This document shows positions 1 to 8,600 of a stretch of DNA of 20,220 bases, piece after piece (within the stretch, counting starts at the first letter, position 1; every line of letters starts with the position of its first letter). The DNA lies in contig CAUAGV010000011.1 of NCBI GenBank assembly GCA_958428675.1, positions 1 through 20,220 of the forward strand. Reading direction: 5' to 3'. Source of the DNA: an uncultured Collinsella sp. GTDB lineage: Bacteria > Actinomycetota > Coriobacteriia > Coriobacteriales > Coriobacteriaceae. The notes under the pieces are model-generated. The model was not told the origin of the DNA. It worked only from the letters and a program-made list of their open reading frames with translations, and did no database searches. The position numbers and the translations under genes were made by a program.

Positions 1-40
1 TTTTCGACAGCTTTTGTCAACAAGAAACTTTGCAGCTATT

Positions 41-63
41 GCCACGGATTGCGTTGCCGTGGC
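41..63 (+). other. Hairpin upstream of first gene
   Basis: GCCACGG (41-47) and CCGTGGC (57-63) are perfect inverted repeats around a 9-base loop. No T-run follows, so this is not a standard terminator. It could be a leader hairpin or the end of a unit that starts before the window. I see no gene in positions 1-120. Confidence 0.3.
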
Positions 64-120
64 CTTGGCGGTGCGGGATGCTGGGCGCAAGCATCGAATG
101 CTCCGATTGAGGAGGCCAAC

Positions 121-543
121 ATGGATCTGTTTCTTGAGACCCCGCAGCAACAAGCCGAGCGCATGTTGCGCCAACAGCAACGGCTTATGGAGATGCAAAT
201 GCAAGGGGCGGCCGTCCAGCCTCCTGCGCAAAACGCCGTGCCCGCGGTATCGCCTGCGGGTGAGGTAGACCCAGGAGCCTATTCCGTACAGCAGGATTCA
301 TATGCCCAGGAGCTCGCGTTCGATAAACGTCGTGCGCGCCACCGTCGCTGGGTCCAGCGCCTGCGTACGCTGGCGATGATCGTGCTGATCCCGTTGGGGC
401 TCGCGGCAATCTTCTTGGCCTCATATGCCCTCACGTGCATTCTCAACGGCGCCTCGCCCAGCGAGGTGCTTGAGCACTTGGCGGCTCTCGGCCAGCGTCT
501 AGGCGATGTCGTAACAACCATCCGCGCCGGCTGGGAGAGTTAG
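121..543 (+). CDS. Small single-pass membrane protein, function unknown
   Basis: This 140-residue protein is not recognised. The ATG at 121 is preferred because GAGGAGG lies just upstream; an upstream in-frame start at 49 has no such site. Residues 1-35 are rich in Gln and Met and probably form a polar helix. A Pro/Ala/Val-rich linker follows, then a basic stretch (KRRARHRRWVQR) and one hydrophobic helix at about residues 83-107. The basic flank before the helix suggests a cytoplasmic N-terminus and about 30 C-terminal residues outside, by the positive-inside rule. No enzyme motif is visible. The gene stands alone, and the next features belong to a different, degraded module. It is probably a real gene, given its ribosome binding site, membrane topology and codon usage. 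No function is proposed. Confidence 0.75.
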   Translation: MDLFLETPQQQAERMLRQQQRLMEMQMQGAAVQPPAQNAVPAVSPAGEVDPGAYSVQQDSYAQELAFDKRRARHRRWVQRLRTLAMIVLIPLGLAAIFLASYALTCILNGASPSEVLEHLAALGQRLGDVVTTIRAGWES

Positions 544-633
544 CGTTTGTCACATTAGGACTTCTAGGGAGTAGGGATTATCGCCACGAGTAAAATTCTT
601 GCATCCTGTGGGTCCTGTCGTGCGACTGAATAG

Positions 634-654
634 TATTATTGAAGATGAATAATA
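634..654. promoter_or_regulatory. AT-rich palindrome, possible operator
   Basis: TATTATT (634-640) and AATAATA (648-654) are perfect 7-bp inverted repeats around GAAGATG. They lie directly before the degraded nucleotidyltransferase and its helix-turn-helix partner. In a high-GC genome such an AT-rich palindrome is conspicuous. It could be the autoregulatory site of the downstream DNA-binding protein. That is inferred from position only. Confidence 0.35.
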
Positions 655-666
655 ATAGGATTTGCT

Positions 667-910
667 ATGTATAAGCAGGATTTAGAGCAGATCCCTCTTG
701 GAGGATCTGGCGGTAATGAAGCTCTATGCCTACCGTCCGAACGACATCGTCGATCTTCATAGTCAGGCATTCGTCGACCGACTTGATTGGGGACTGCTCG
801 AACGGCTTATATTCGACGAGGGAGAGGCGCTGGCGTCGTCGCCTTCGGAGCGGAGTTATCAAGAGATGGTCTGCGCATACAGGCAATACAAAAAGGAGGC
901 GCTCGGTTGA
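667..910 (+). pseudogene. Frameshifted C-terminal remnant of a nucleotidyltransferase (AbiEii/DUF6036-like)
   Basis: From a TTG at 698 an open frame encodes about 70 residues beginning LEDLAVMKLYAYRPNDIVDL. The MKL...RP.DI.D pattern is typical of the C-terminal half of AbiEii/DUF6036-type nucleotidyltransferases, which are toxins of some abortive-infection and toxin-antitoxin pairs. The N-terminal catalytic half (GS...D.D motif) is missing. An ATG at 667 reads MYKQDLEQIPL and then leaves frame. Removing one G near 699-702 would join it smoothly to EDLAVMKL, so a +1 frameshift is likely. The frame ends at 910, overlapping the TTG start of the next gene by three bases (TTGA at 907-910). That implies past translational coupling. 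It could instead be a short expressed protein starting at 698. I favour a decayed gene. The family assignment rests on one motif and is moderate. Confidence 0.5.
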
Positions 911-1470
911 ATCTGACCTTTGAGGGATTCTTAAAAGGCTATTGCCGAGAGCTGTCCGGACAACAGTCGCTGAGTTTTAGAAAACTGGTTGAGCAGGCGA
1001 TGACGGTTGCGCCGCGCGTGGCGGAGCCTCAGTTTTTGCTTGCTTTGGCGCAGGGTAAAGCCGAATACGTTCTGGGTTTATCCGAGGGCTCGTGGATGGA
1101 AGAAAGTTACCGAGGCGTTTTGTCCTTGTACGGCCAAGCGGGTAGCATGGCTTCTCTATGCACCAAAAGTGAGCTCCCCAATCGTTATGCCAACGTTTGG
1201 CGTGCGTATAGAGCGGTGAAGGAAAAGCCAGTGGCGGACAGAAGGATCAACGCCCTGATGCGAAAAAGAACATTGGGGGCGCTAGGGGAATCGGGCGTAA
1301 CGCGCTACGGTCTCTGCCGCGATTTGAATCTGAATAAGGGAAACGTTTACGCATACTTAGCCGGTGATGACTCAAAAGTGAGCAGGGAAACGGCACGCCG
1401 CATTATGGAATATGCGGAGGGGGGCGGCGCCAAAGAAGGGGCCGGGCGCCCGGTGCGTGTGGCGGGGTAA
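907..1470 (+). CDS. Helix-turn-helix protein, putative antitoxin or regulator partner
   Basis: The 187-residue protein starts at TTG 907. AAGGAGG at 893-899, seven bases upstream, decides this start. An earlier in-frame start at 787 would run through the previous gene. Residues 1-110 are probably helical and have no recognised motif. Residues about 130-170 (GVTRYGLCRDLNLNKGNVYAYLAG...) look like a Cro/CI-type helix-turn-helix followed by an RRIMEYA helix. The tail is Gly/Ala-rich and probably disordered. The gene overlaps the stop codon of the nucleotidyltransferase remnant, so the two were co-translated. A DNA-binding partner next to a nucleotidyltransferase fits a type II or type IV toxin-antitoxin organisation, in which the partner controls expression through an upstream palindrome. 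With the toxin-like gene degraded, this may now be an orphan. The helix-turn-helix call is fairly safe; the antitoxin role is inference. Confidence 0.65.
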   Translation: MNLTFEGFLKGYCRELSGQQSLSFRKLVEQAMTVAPRVAEPQFLLALAQGKAEYVLGLSEGSWMEESYRGVLSLYGQAGSMASLCTKSELPNRYANVWRAYRAVKEKPVADRRINALMRKRTLGALGESGVTRYGLCRDLNLNKGNVYAYLAGDDSKVSRETARRIMEYAEGGGAKEGAGRPVRVAG

Positions 1471-1521
1471 GATTGATCGCGGTTTTGATTGATAGTCGAT
1501 GAGGTTTGTTGGGCGGAGTCT

Positions 1522-2877
1522 ATGTCTGCTATTGATATCGTGCTTGTTGTAATCGCCTTGGCGGCGGTGGGGGTTGCTGTGGCTTGTGCCCTGCAGCTCA
1601 AGGGCCTTCGCGCCGAGCTGTGGGAGCGCGGCGATAGCGGGGCGGAGATGCTGGCTGCGCTCGAGCAGGCCAACAACGCGCTCGACACCCTGAACGTCGC
1701 GTTGGCAGAAACCCGCCGCACGGCAAATGCCATCGCGCAGCAGCAGACGACCGATGCGGCCGTAGAGCAGCAGCGCTACCTGACCATCGCGCGTGAGTTC
1801 TCGCAGGCTGGCGACCGTATGGATGACCTGCGTCGAGAGACGGCCCAACAGCTTGGCGCCAACCGTGAGGGCATCGAGCACCGCCTAGACAAGGTGCGCG
1901 AGACGGTCGATGCCCAGCTTGGCGCCATCCGCAAGGACAACAACGTGCAGCTCGATCAGATGCGCGCGACGGTGGACGAGAAACTCTCCCGTACGCTCAA
2001 CGATCGCCTGTCGGCATCGTTTAAGCAGGTGAGCGACCAGCTCGAGGCTGTGTACAAGGGTTTGGGCGACATGCAGTCAATCGCCACCGGCGTGGGCGAC
2101 CTTAAGCGCGTGCTGGGCAACGTCAAGGCGCGTGGCATTTTGGGCGAGGTGCAGCTGGGTGCAATCCTGGCGGACATCCTTACGCCCGACCAGTATCTGG
2201 AAAACGTCGCTACCAAGCCCGGCGCCTCGGAGCGGGTTGAGTTTGCCGTCAAGCTGCCGGTAGACGAGGGCGATCCCGTGCTGCTGCCGATTGACTCCAA
2301 ATTCCCGGGCGACGCGTACGAGCACCTGCTCGACGCGCAAGAGTCGGGTGATGCCGAGGCTGTGGCCACCGCGCGCAAGACACTCGACGCCATGGTGAAA
2401 CGCGAGGCAAAGGACATCTGCGAAAAGTACCTGAGCGTGCCCGCGACGACCAATTTTGGCATCATGTTCGTTCCGTTTGAGGGGCTGTACGCCGAGGTCG
2501 TCAGCCGTCCCGGGCTTATCGAGACCCTGGGCCGCGACTATCACGTCAACGTTGCCGGCCCCAGCACCATGGCGGCCATCCTCAACAGCCTGCAGATGAG
2601 CTACCAGACGTTTAAATTGCAAAAACGTACCGACGACGTGCTGCGCGTGCTTTCCGCCGTCAAGGCCGAGCTGCCGCGTTATCAGGCGGCGCTGCGCCGC
2701 GCCCAACAGCAGATCGAGACCGCGGGTAAAACGGTTGAGGGCATCATCACCACGCGCACCAACGTTATGGAGCGCAAACTCAAGGACATCGACGCCCTGG
2801 AAGATGCCAAGGAGGCTGACGAGATCTTGGGGCTCACATCCGCGGAGCTGCTCGCAGATCAAAAAGACGAGGACTAG
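1522..2877 (+). CDS. rmuC: DNA recombination protein RmuC
   Basis: This 451-residue RmuC-family protein belongs to a group linked to limiting inversions and rearrangements at short repeats; the fold resembles restriction endonucleases. Residues about 4-25 form an N-terminal membrane helix (IDIVLVVIALAAVGVAVA). A long Gln/Glu/Arg-rich coiled coil follows to about residue 190. The RmuC domain then shows the family signatures KARGILGEVQLGAIL (from about 202), LLPIDSKFPGDAYEHL and TTNFGIMFVPFEGLYAEV. Length and domain order are normal for the family. ATG 1522 is chosen because GCGGAG precedes it and the membrane helix starts right after it; an upstream TTG at 1489 would add eleven unconserved residues. 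The gene appears monocistronic, with a strong hairpin terminator 18 bases after its stop. Confidence 0.95.
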   Translation: MSAIDIVLVVIALAAVGVAVACALQLKGLRAELWERGDSGAEMLAALEQANNALDTLNVALAETRRTANAIAQQQTTDAAVEQQRYLTIAREFSQAGDRMDDLRRETAQQLGANREGIEHRLDKVRETVDAQLGAIRKDNNVQLDQMRATVDEKLSRTLNDRLSASFKQVSDQLEAVYKGLGDMQSIATGVGDLKRVLGNVKARGILGEVQLGAILADILTPDQYLENVATKPGASERVEFAVKLPVDEGDPVLLPIDSKFPGDAYEHLLDAQESGDAEAVATARKTLDAMVKREAKDICEKYLSVPATTNFGIMFVPFEGLYAEVVSRPGLIETLGRDYHVNVAGPSTMAAILNSLQMSYQTFKLQKRTDDVLRVLSAVKAELPRYQAALRRAQQQIETAGKTVEGIITTRTNVMERKLKDIDALEDAKEADEILGLTSAELLADQKDED

Positions 2878-2894
2878 CTGCATCTGACGGCGGG

Positions 2895-2925
2895 GCGCCC
2901 GCGCAAGCACGGCGCGGGCGCTTTT
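2895..2925 (+). terminator. Rho-independent terminator of rmuC
   Basis: GCGCCCGCGC (2895-2904) pairs perfectly with GCGCGGGCGC (2912-2921) over a 7-base loop and is followed by TTTT. It sits directly after the rmuC stop. Confidence 0.85.
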
Positions 2926-2935
2926 CGCATCGTGC

Positions 2936-2966
2936 TTGCCTGAAGTGCGCTTCAATGTGCAACAAT
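2936..2966 (+). promoter_or_regulatory. Candidate promoter of the ABC exporter gene
   Basis: TTGCCT (2936-2941) and an extended -10-like TG-C-AACAAT (2958-2966) are spaced about 19 bases apart. The same TGnxACAAT form recurs before nth and before the gene that follows the window. The short 5' leader to ATG 3001 contains the ribosome binding site. Confidence 0.35.
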
Positions 2967-3000
2967 GGCGTTTCGCCCTATCAGACGCGAAAGGAAGACC

Positions 3001-4803
3001 ATGTCTCAGAGAAGCACCAGTCCGCTCAAACGCTCCACCGTGCGCCGCACGCTGCAGCGTTTTTGGGACGTCACGCGCACGCAGCCGTTGATCGTCTTTC
3101 TCTCGGTATTCTCGTCGGCGGGCTATGTCTTTTTGCTTACGTTTGCCAACACCTACGTGATGGCCCTTATCGTCGACCGCGTCCAGGCCGGCCCCGTGGC
3201 GGGCGACCAGGTGTTTGAGGTCTTTGGCCCTTACATTCTGGCGCTCGTGCTCGTTAACCTGGTAGGCCAAATCCTCTCCAAGCTGCAGGACTACACCGTC
3301 TACAAGCTCGAGATTGCGGGCAACTATCACTTGGCGCGCCTGTGCTTCGATACGCTCTCCAATCAATCCATGACATTTCACACCAGCCGCTTTGGCGGAT
3401 CGCTTGTGAGCCAGACGAGTCGTTTTATGAGTGGCTACACGGGCTTGGTCGACGTGACGGTGTATTCGCTCATTCCCACCATCACTTCGGTTGTCTGCAC
3501 GGTGGCGGCGCTCGCTCCGGTGGTGCCGACGTTTACCGTGATCCTGGTGGGCATCATGGTCGTCTACATTGCGTTTGTCTGGCTTATGTACAAGCGCATC
3601 ATGCCGCTTTCGGCCGCGACGTCCGCCGCTCAGAACAAACTGTCGGGCGTGCTGTCCGACGCGGTCACGAACATCCTGGCCGTCAAGACCTGTGGGCGCG
3701 AGGACTTTGAGCGCGACCTGTTCGATACCGCCGACCGCGCCGCGCGCGATGCTGAAACGGTTTCGATGCACGCCATGATGCAGCGCAACTTTACGACCTC
3801 GGGCCTTATCGTCATCACCATGGCCGTGGTGAGTGCGTTCGTCGCGGGTGGCAACGCGTGGTTTGGCATCTCGGCCGGCGCGCTCGTCATGATCTTTACC
3901 TATACGTACAACCTCACCATGCGTCTGAACTACGTGAGCTCCATGATGCAACGCATCAACCGCGCGCTGGGCGATGCGGCCGAGATGACGCGCGTGCTGG
4001 ACGAGCCGCGTCTGGTGGCAGACGACGAGAATGCCCCCGAGCTCAAGGTGGGCGAGGGTGCGATTGATTTTGAGCACCTGAGCTTTGCATACCGTGATGC
4101 CGCGGCAGGCGAGAGCGTGTTCGACGACCTGACGCTCCATGTGGCAGCGGGCCAGCGCGTGGGCCTGGTGGGCAAATCGGGCTCGGGCAAGACGACGCTC
4201 ACCAAGTTGTTGCTGCGCCTGGACGACGTACAGGGCGGCCGCGTGCTCGTGGACGGCCAGGACGTCTCGCGCTGTACACAGCAGAGTCTGCGCCGCCAGG
4301 TTGCCTACGTGCCGCAGGAGGCGTTGCTGTTCCATCGCTCCATTCGCGAGAATATCGCCTACGGCCGCCCCGACGCAACCGACGAGCAGATCCGCGAGGC
4401 CGCGCGCCTGGCAAATGCCCTGGAGTTTATCGACCGCCTGCCCCGTGGCTTTGACACCATGGTGGGCGAGCGCGGCGTCAAGCTTTCGGGCGGCCAGCGT
4501 CAGCGCGTGGCCATCGCCCGCGCTATCCTGACCGACGCGCCGATCCTGGTGCTCGACGAGGCGACGTCTGCCCTCGACAGCGAGTCCGAGGCGCTGGTGC
4601 AGGGGGCGCTCGAGAACCTGATGCGCGGTCGCACCTCCATTGTGGTGGCGCATCGCCTGTCCACCGTGGCGGCGCTCGATCGCATCGTGGTGCTGGCGGA
4701 CGGCGAGATTGTCGAGGACGGTACGCATGCGCAGCTTGTCGAGGCGGGCGGCGAGTATGCGAGCCTGTGGGGCCGCCAGACCGGCGCATTTTTGGAGGCG
4801 TAA
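3001..4803 (+). CDS. ABC exporter half-transporter (membrane domain fused to ATPase)
   Basis: This 600-residue half-transporter has an N-terminal membrane domain of about six helices (residues 25-310) and a C-terminal nucleotide-binding domain. ATPase motifs are intact: Walker A GKSGSGKTT at 391-399, Q-loop around YVPQEALLF, signature LSGGQ at 495-499, Walker B ILVLDE with D519/E520, D-loop SALD and switch His551 (VAHRLS). It resembles the MsbA/LmrA/MdlB-type exporter class and should act as a homodimer or with a partner half encoded elsewhere. The substrate cannot be read from the sequence; lipids, peptides or drugs are all possible. ATG 3001 follows AAAGGA and is preferred over ATG 2965, which overlaps the putative promoter. 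Terminators isolate it from rmuC, so it is probably transcribed alone or with nth. Confidence 0.93.
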   Translation: MSQRSTSPLKRSTVRRTLQRFWDVTRTQPLIVFLSVFSSAGYVFLLTFANTYVMALIVDRVQAGPVAGDQVFEVFGPYILALVLVNLVGQILSKLQDYTVYKLEIAGNYHLARLCFDTLSNQSMTFHTSRFGGSLVSQTSRFMSGYTGLVDVTVYSLIPTITSVVCTVAALAPVVPTFTVILVGIMVVYIAFVWLMYKRIMPLSAATSAAQNKLSGVLSDAVTNILAVKTCGREDFERDLFDTADRAARDAETVSMHAMMQRNFTTSGLIVITMAVVSAFVAGGNAWFGISAGALVMIFTYTYNLTMRLNYVSSMMQRINRALGDAAEMTRVLDEPRLVADDENAPELKVGEGAIDFEHLSFAYRDAAAGESVFDDLTLHVAAGQRVGLVGKSGSGKTTLTKLLLRLDDVQGGRVLVDGQDVSRCTQQSLRRQVAYVPQEALLFHRSIRENIAYGRPDATDEQIREAARLANALEFIDRLPRGFDTMVGERGVKLSGGQRQRVAIARAILTDAPILVLDEATSALDSESEALVQGALENLMRGRTSIVVAHRLSTVAALDRIVVLADGEIVEDGTHAQLVEAGGEYASLWGRQTGAFLEA

Positions 4804-4815
4804 CGACCCCATACG

Positions 4816-4824
4816 TGGGACAAT
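4816..4824 (+). promoter_or_regulatory. Extended -10 element before nth
   Basis: TGGGACAAT reads as TG-n-GACAAT and resembles the other extended -10 candidates at 2958 and 20171. It lies about 40 bases upstream of the nth start. No convincing -35 is visible. Confidence 0.3.
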
Positions 4825-4866
4825 CGTGCCCATAGGTTTGTTATGCCGCTGAGCCGAGGAGTCGTT

Positions 4867-5532
4867 ATGCCACGCGAGACCAATGCCGCCAAACGCGAGC
4901 GCGCCGTTGAGGTGTGCGAGCGCCTCAACCGTCGCTATGGCCCGGTCGAGTGCTTTTTGGACCACGAGAATCCCTTTAGGCTGCTCATCGCGGTGCTGCT
5001 CTCGGCGCAGACGACCGACGCGCAGGTCAACAAGGTGACGCCGAAGCTGTTTGCCCAGTGGCCCACGCCCGAGGCCATGGCGGGGGCGAGCGTGGCCGAT
5101 GTGGCCGATACCATTAAGTCGCTCGGCTTTTATAAGAGCAAGGCCAAGCACGCCGTGGAGGCCGCGCAGATGATCGTCACCGATTACGGTGGCGAGGTGC
5201 CGGCCGACATGAAGGAGCTCGTCAAGCTGCCGGGCGTTGGCCGCAAGACGGCGAACATCGTGCTCAACGTGGGGTTTGGCATTGTCGAGGGCATCGCGGT
5301 CGATACGCACGTCAACCGCATCGCGCACCGCCTGATGCTGAGTCCCAAGACGCATGCCAAGGAGCCGCTCAAGACCGAGCAGGATTTGCTCAAGATTTTG
5401 CCGCACGAGTATTGGGAGTCGGTCAACCATCAGTGGATCACCTTTGGTCGCGAGATCTGCGATGCCCGCAAACCCAAGTGTGACGAGTGTCCGCTGGCAG
5501 ATTTGTGCCCCAGCGTGCGCGTAGCGGGGTAG
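4867..5532 (+). CDS. nth: Endonuclease III (bifunctional DNA glycosylase/AP lyase)
   Basis: The 221-residue enzyme removes oxidised pyrimidines and nicks abasic sites in base excision repair. The helix-hairpin-helix motif LPGVGRKTANIVL contains the catalytic Lys (GRKTA). The conserved VDTHVNRIAHRL contains the catalytic Asp. The C-terminal 4Fe-4S cluster loop is complete as C-x6-C-x2-C-x5-C (CDARKPKCDECPLADLC). Length is typical of the family. Start ATG 4867 is preceded by CGAGGAG; an in-frame ATG at 4843 would add eight residues without a good ribosome binding site. It sits between the ABC exporter and mfd, another repair gene. Whether they share transcription is doubtful, because two hairpins with T-runs separate nth and mfd. 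Confidence 0.96.
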   Translation: MPRETNAAKRERAVEVCERLNRRYGPVECFLDHENPFRLLIAVLLSAQTTDAQVNKVTPKLFAQWPTPEAMAGASVADVADTIKSLGFYKSKAKHAVEAAQMIVTDYGGEVPADMKELVKLPGVGRKTANIVLNVGFGIVEGIAVDTHVNRIAHRLMLSPKTHAKEPLKTEQDLLKILPHEYWESVNHQWITFGREICDARKPKCDECPLADLCPSVRVAG

Positions 5533-5537
5533 GGCGG

Positions 5538-5562
5538 AACGCATTTTCGTCTGGCGTTTTTT
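5538..5562 (+). terminator. Weak hairpin plus T-run after nth
   Basis: AACGC (5538-5542) and GCGTT (5554-5558) form a short stem, with a run of T through 5562. The stem is only 5 bp, so termination would be partial. Confidence 0.4.
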
Positions 5563-5636
5563 GCGGGGCTGGGTTTGCCCTTGAGCCGGAGTCCTCTCCA
5601 TGCGCTACCATGACAGACAATGTATTTGACGTACGA

Positions 5637-5664
5637 CCCGCCGAGCTTGCCCCGGCGGGCTTTT
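5637..5664 (+). terminator. Hairpin terminator just upstream of mfd
   Basis: CCCGCCG (5637-5643) pairs with CGGCGGG (5653-5659) and is followed by CTTTT. It ends 25 bases before the mfd start codon. It may terminate nth transcripts or act as an attenuator in the mfd leader. Confidence 0.6.
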
Positions 5665-5689
5665 GGCGTTGCGATGCCGGAGGAACAGC

Positions 5690-8600
5690 ATGCTCATTCA
5701 CCGTATAGCCGCGCAGCTCTACACTGCCGAGGCGCTGCAGACCGTCGAGGCCGGACTCGATGCCGGCGAGGACGTGACGCTGGCCGTGTCGCAGTCGGGC
5801 CGCACGCTTATGGCGGCCGCCCAGTTTGCGCGCCGTCCGCGCCCGACGGTCTACATTGTGAGTGGCGAGGATGCGGCCGATCGCGCCGCGCGCAGCCTTG
5901 CCGCCTACGTGGGCCTGGCGCACGTGTGCCGTTTTCCCGAGCGCAAGGACTATCCGTGGCGCGAGCAGGCGCCCGACGATGCCGTGGTGGCGCAGCGCTG
6001 CGAGGCTCTGGGGCGCATCGTGCGCGGGGACAACTGCATCATGGTTGCCTCGGCCCGCGCGCTGCTGCGCTGCGTGCCGCCGGTCGAGAGCCGCTATTGG
6101 GAGTCCACGACCTTTGCGGTGGGCGAGGAGATTCCTTTTGACGAGGTGCCGCAGCGCTTGGTGGGCATGGGCTACACCAATGCCGGCGCCGCCGATGCGC
6201 CCGGCTTGTTTCGCGTTCACGGCGACACCGTCGAGGTGTTCCCCGCACAGGAAAAGGCACCCGTGCGCATCGAGTTCTTCGGCGACGAGATTGACCGCAT
6301 CCGCCGCATGGTGAGCTCCACGGGGCAGACCATCGGCAACGAGGACAGCATCGAAATCTTTCCCTGCCGCGAACTGGCACTCACCGACGAGGCCGTCCAC
6401 AACATGCATGTGGCGCTCTATCGCGCCAGCCAGGATGACAGCAAACTGGCGGCGCTGCTCGAGATGGTGGATGCGCGCATCGTCACGCCCGAGCTCGACC
6501 GCTTTTTGCCGGTGATGTACGGCCAGACCGTAAGCCCGTTGGCGCACGTGAGCGGCAAGGCGCTCGTGGTTCTGTCCGAGCCGCGCTCGCTGTTCGACGA
6601 CTGCCTGCGCGCCTACGAGGATATCGAGGCGCGTGCCGGCGAGGCAGGGATTGACCGCCTGGATGGTCTGTACGTGCGCGCTCAACAGCTCGATTTTGGT
6701 GCCCAGCAGCGCTTGAACTACGTAAGCCTCATCCGTGCCGGCGGTGCGGTGACGGCCGAGCTCAAGATTGAGCAGCCTGCTATCGCAGGCTCGGACAACC
6801 GTTTTATGACGCGCGTTCAGGAAGTCGTGGGCAAGCGCTATGCCTGCGTGTTTGCCATTCCCGACCGCGGCGCGCGCGAGTCGATGGAGCTCACCTTTGG
6901 CGACGAGGGCATTACCTTTGAGGAATCGCTGACGGCCGCGCCCGAAAACGCCGGCGTCATTGGCGAGCGCGTGCGCGTGGCGGCGGCAGATTCTGCCGAT
7001 CGTGCTGCCCGTCAGGATGCTCATGCTGCAATTCGCGAGCGTAAGGCTGACGCGCTCAACGCCCGCTCGCTCGAGGCGGGCGCGGCCCAGGCTGCCGCCG
7101 GTGCTGCCGTGCCCACTATCTCGCGCGGACGCGTGACCTTTGTCGATGCCGCCCTGCCGCAGGGCGTGGTGGTGCCCGATGCCAACCTGGCCGTGTTCTC
7201 GATCGCCGACCTCAACGCCCGTATGGATGCCAACCGCGCGCGCAGCCGCCGCAAGGTGGACATTACGCAGATCACGTTTCCGTTTAAGCCGGGCGACTAC
7301 GTGGTGCACGCCACTCACGGCATCGCGCTCTTTAGCGAGATCGCGCGCCAGGAAGTGGGCGGCAAGGAGCGCGACTACTTTTTGCTGGAATATGCCGACG
7401 GCGACAAGCTCTACGTGCCGCTCGAGCAGGTCGACCGCATCACGCGCTATGTTGGCCCCGACGGCGACAAGCCGCGCCTGACCAGGCTCAACACCGCCGA
7501 CTGGACGCGGGCTACCAACAAGGCGCGCAAGAATGCCAAAAAGCTGGCGTTTGACCTGGTCGACCTGTATACACGCCGCTCGTCGATTACCGGTATCGCC
7601 TGCCCGCCCGACACGCCCGAGCAGATCGAGATGGAGGAGAGCTTTCCCTACGACGAGACGCGCGACCAGCTGGAGGCTATTGCCGACATCAAGGCCGACA
7701 TGGAAGCGCCCAAGCCCATGGACCGCCTGCTGTGCGGCGACGTGGGCTTTGGCAAGACCGAGGTTGCCCTGCGCGCGGCGTTTAAGTGCGTGGACTCCGG
7801 CCGCCAGGTCATGGTGCTCTGCCCCACGACCATTCTGGCCCAGCAGCACTATGAGACGTTCTTTGAGCGCTTTGCCCCGTTTGGCCTCGAGGTCGAAGTG
7901 CTCAGCCGCTTCCGCACCCCGGCGCAGCAAAAGCGCGCGCTTAAGGCGTTTGCCGAGGGCACGATCGACGTGCTCATCGGCACGCACCGCTTGCTTTCTG
8001 CCGACGTGAACCCCAAGAACCTGGGCATGGTGATCATCGACGAGGAGCAGCGCTTTGGTGTGCAGCACAAGGAGCAGCTCAAGAACCTGCGCGAGCAAAT
8101 CGACGTGCTCACGCTTTCGGCAACGCCTATTCCGCGAACCATGCAGATGGCCACGAGCGGCGTGCGCGACATGAGCCTGATCACCACACCGCCGACCGGG
8201 CGTCGTCCCGTGATCGTGCACGTGGGGGAGTACGACCCCGATGTGGTGAGCGCGGCGATTCGCCTGGAGGTGGGCCGCGGCGGCCAGGTGTACTACGTGT
8301 CCAACCGCGTTAAGACCATCGATGACGCCGTGGCGCGCGTGCATGAGGCCGCGCCCGAGGCGCGCGTGGGCGTGGCACACGGCAAGATGAGCCCGCGCGA
8401 GGTCGAGGACGTGATGATTGAGTTCGCGACCAAAAAGATCGATGTGCTCATCGCCACGACCATCGTGGAGAGCGGCATCGACAACGCAACGGCCAACACG
8501 CTGATCATCGAGGACTCGCAGCGCCTTGGCCTGGCGCAGCTCTACCAGCTCAAGGGCCGTGTGGGCCGCTCTGCCACGCAGGCCTACGCGTACTTTATGT

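Noticed and set aside
544..666. tRNA or attachment site next to the degraded module
   Set aside because: No cloverleaf or CCA-type end, and no duplicated segment elsewhere in the window.
665..886. Minus-strand short frame over the nucleotidyltransferase remnant
   Set aside because: No recognisable motif or ribosome binding site. The plus strand has a family-like motif and coupled junction.
2077..5601. Minus-strand open frame of 1174 codons
   Set aside because: It lies opposite rmuC, the ABC exporter and nth, all with clear motifs. The product is a His/Arg-rich low-information sequence typical of antisense frames in GC-rich genes.
5438..8380. Minus-strand open frame of 980 codons
   Set aside because: It is opposite nth and mfd, with no domain or ribosome binding site. 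It is an antisense shadow caused by codon bias.
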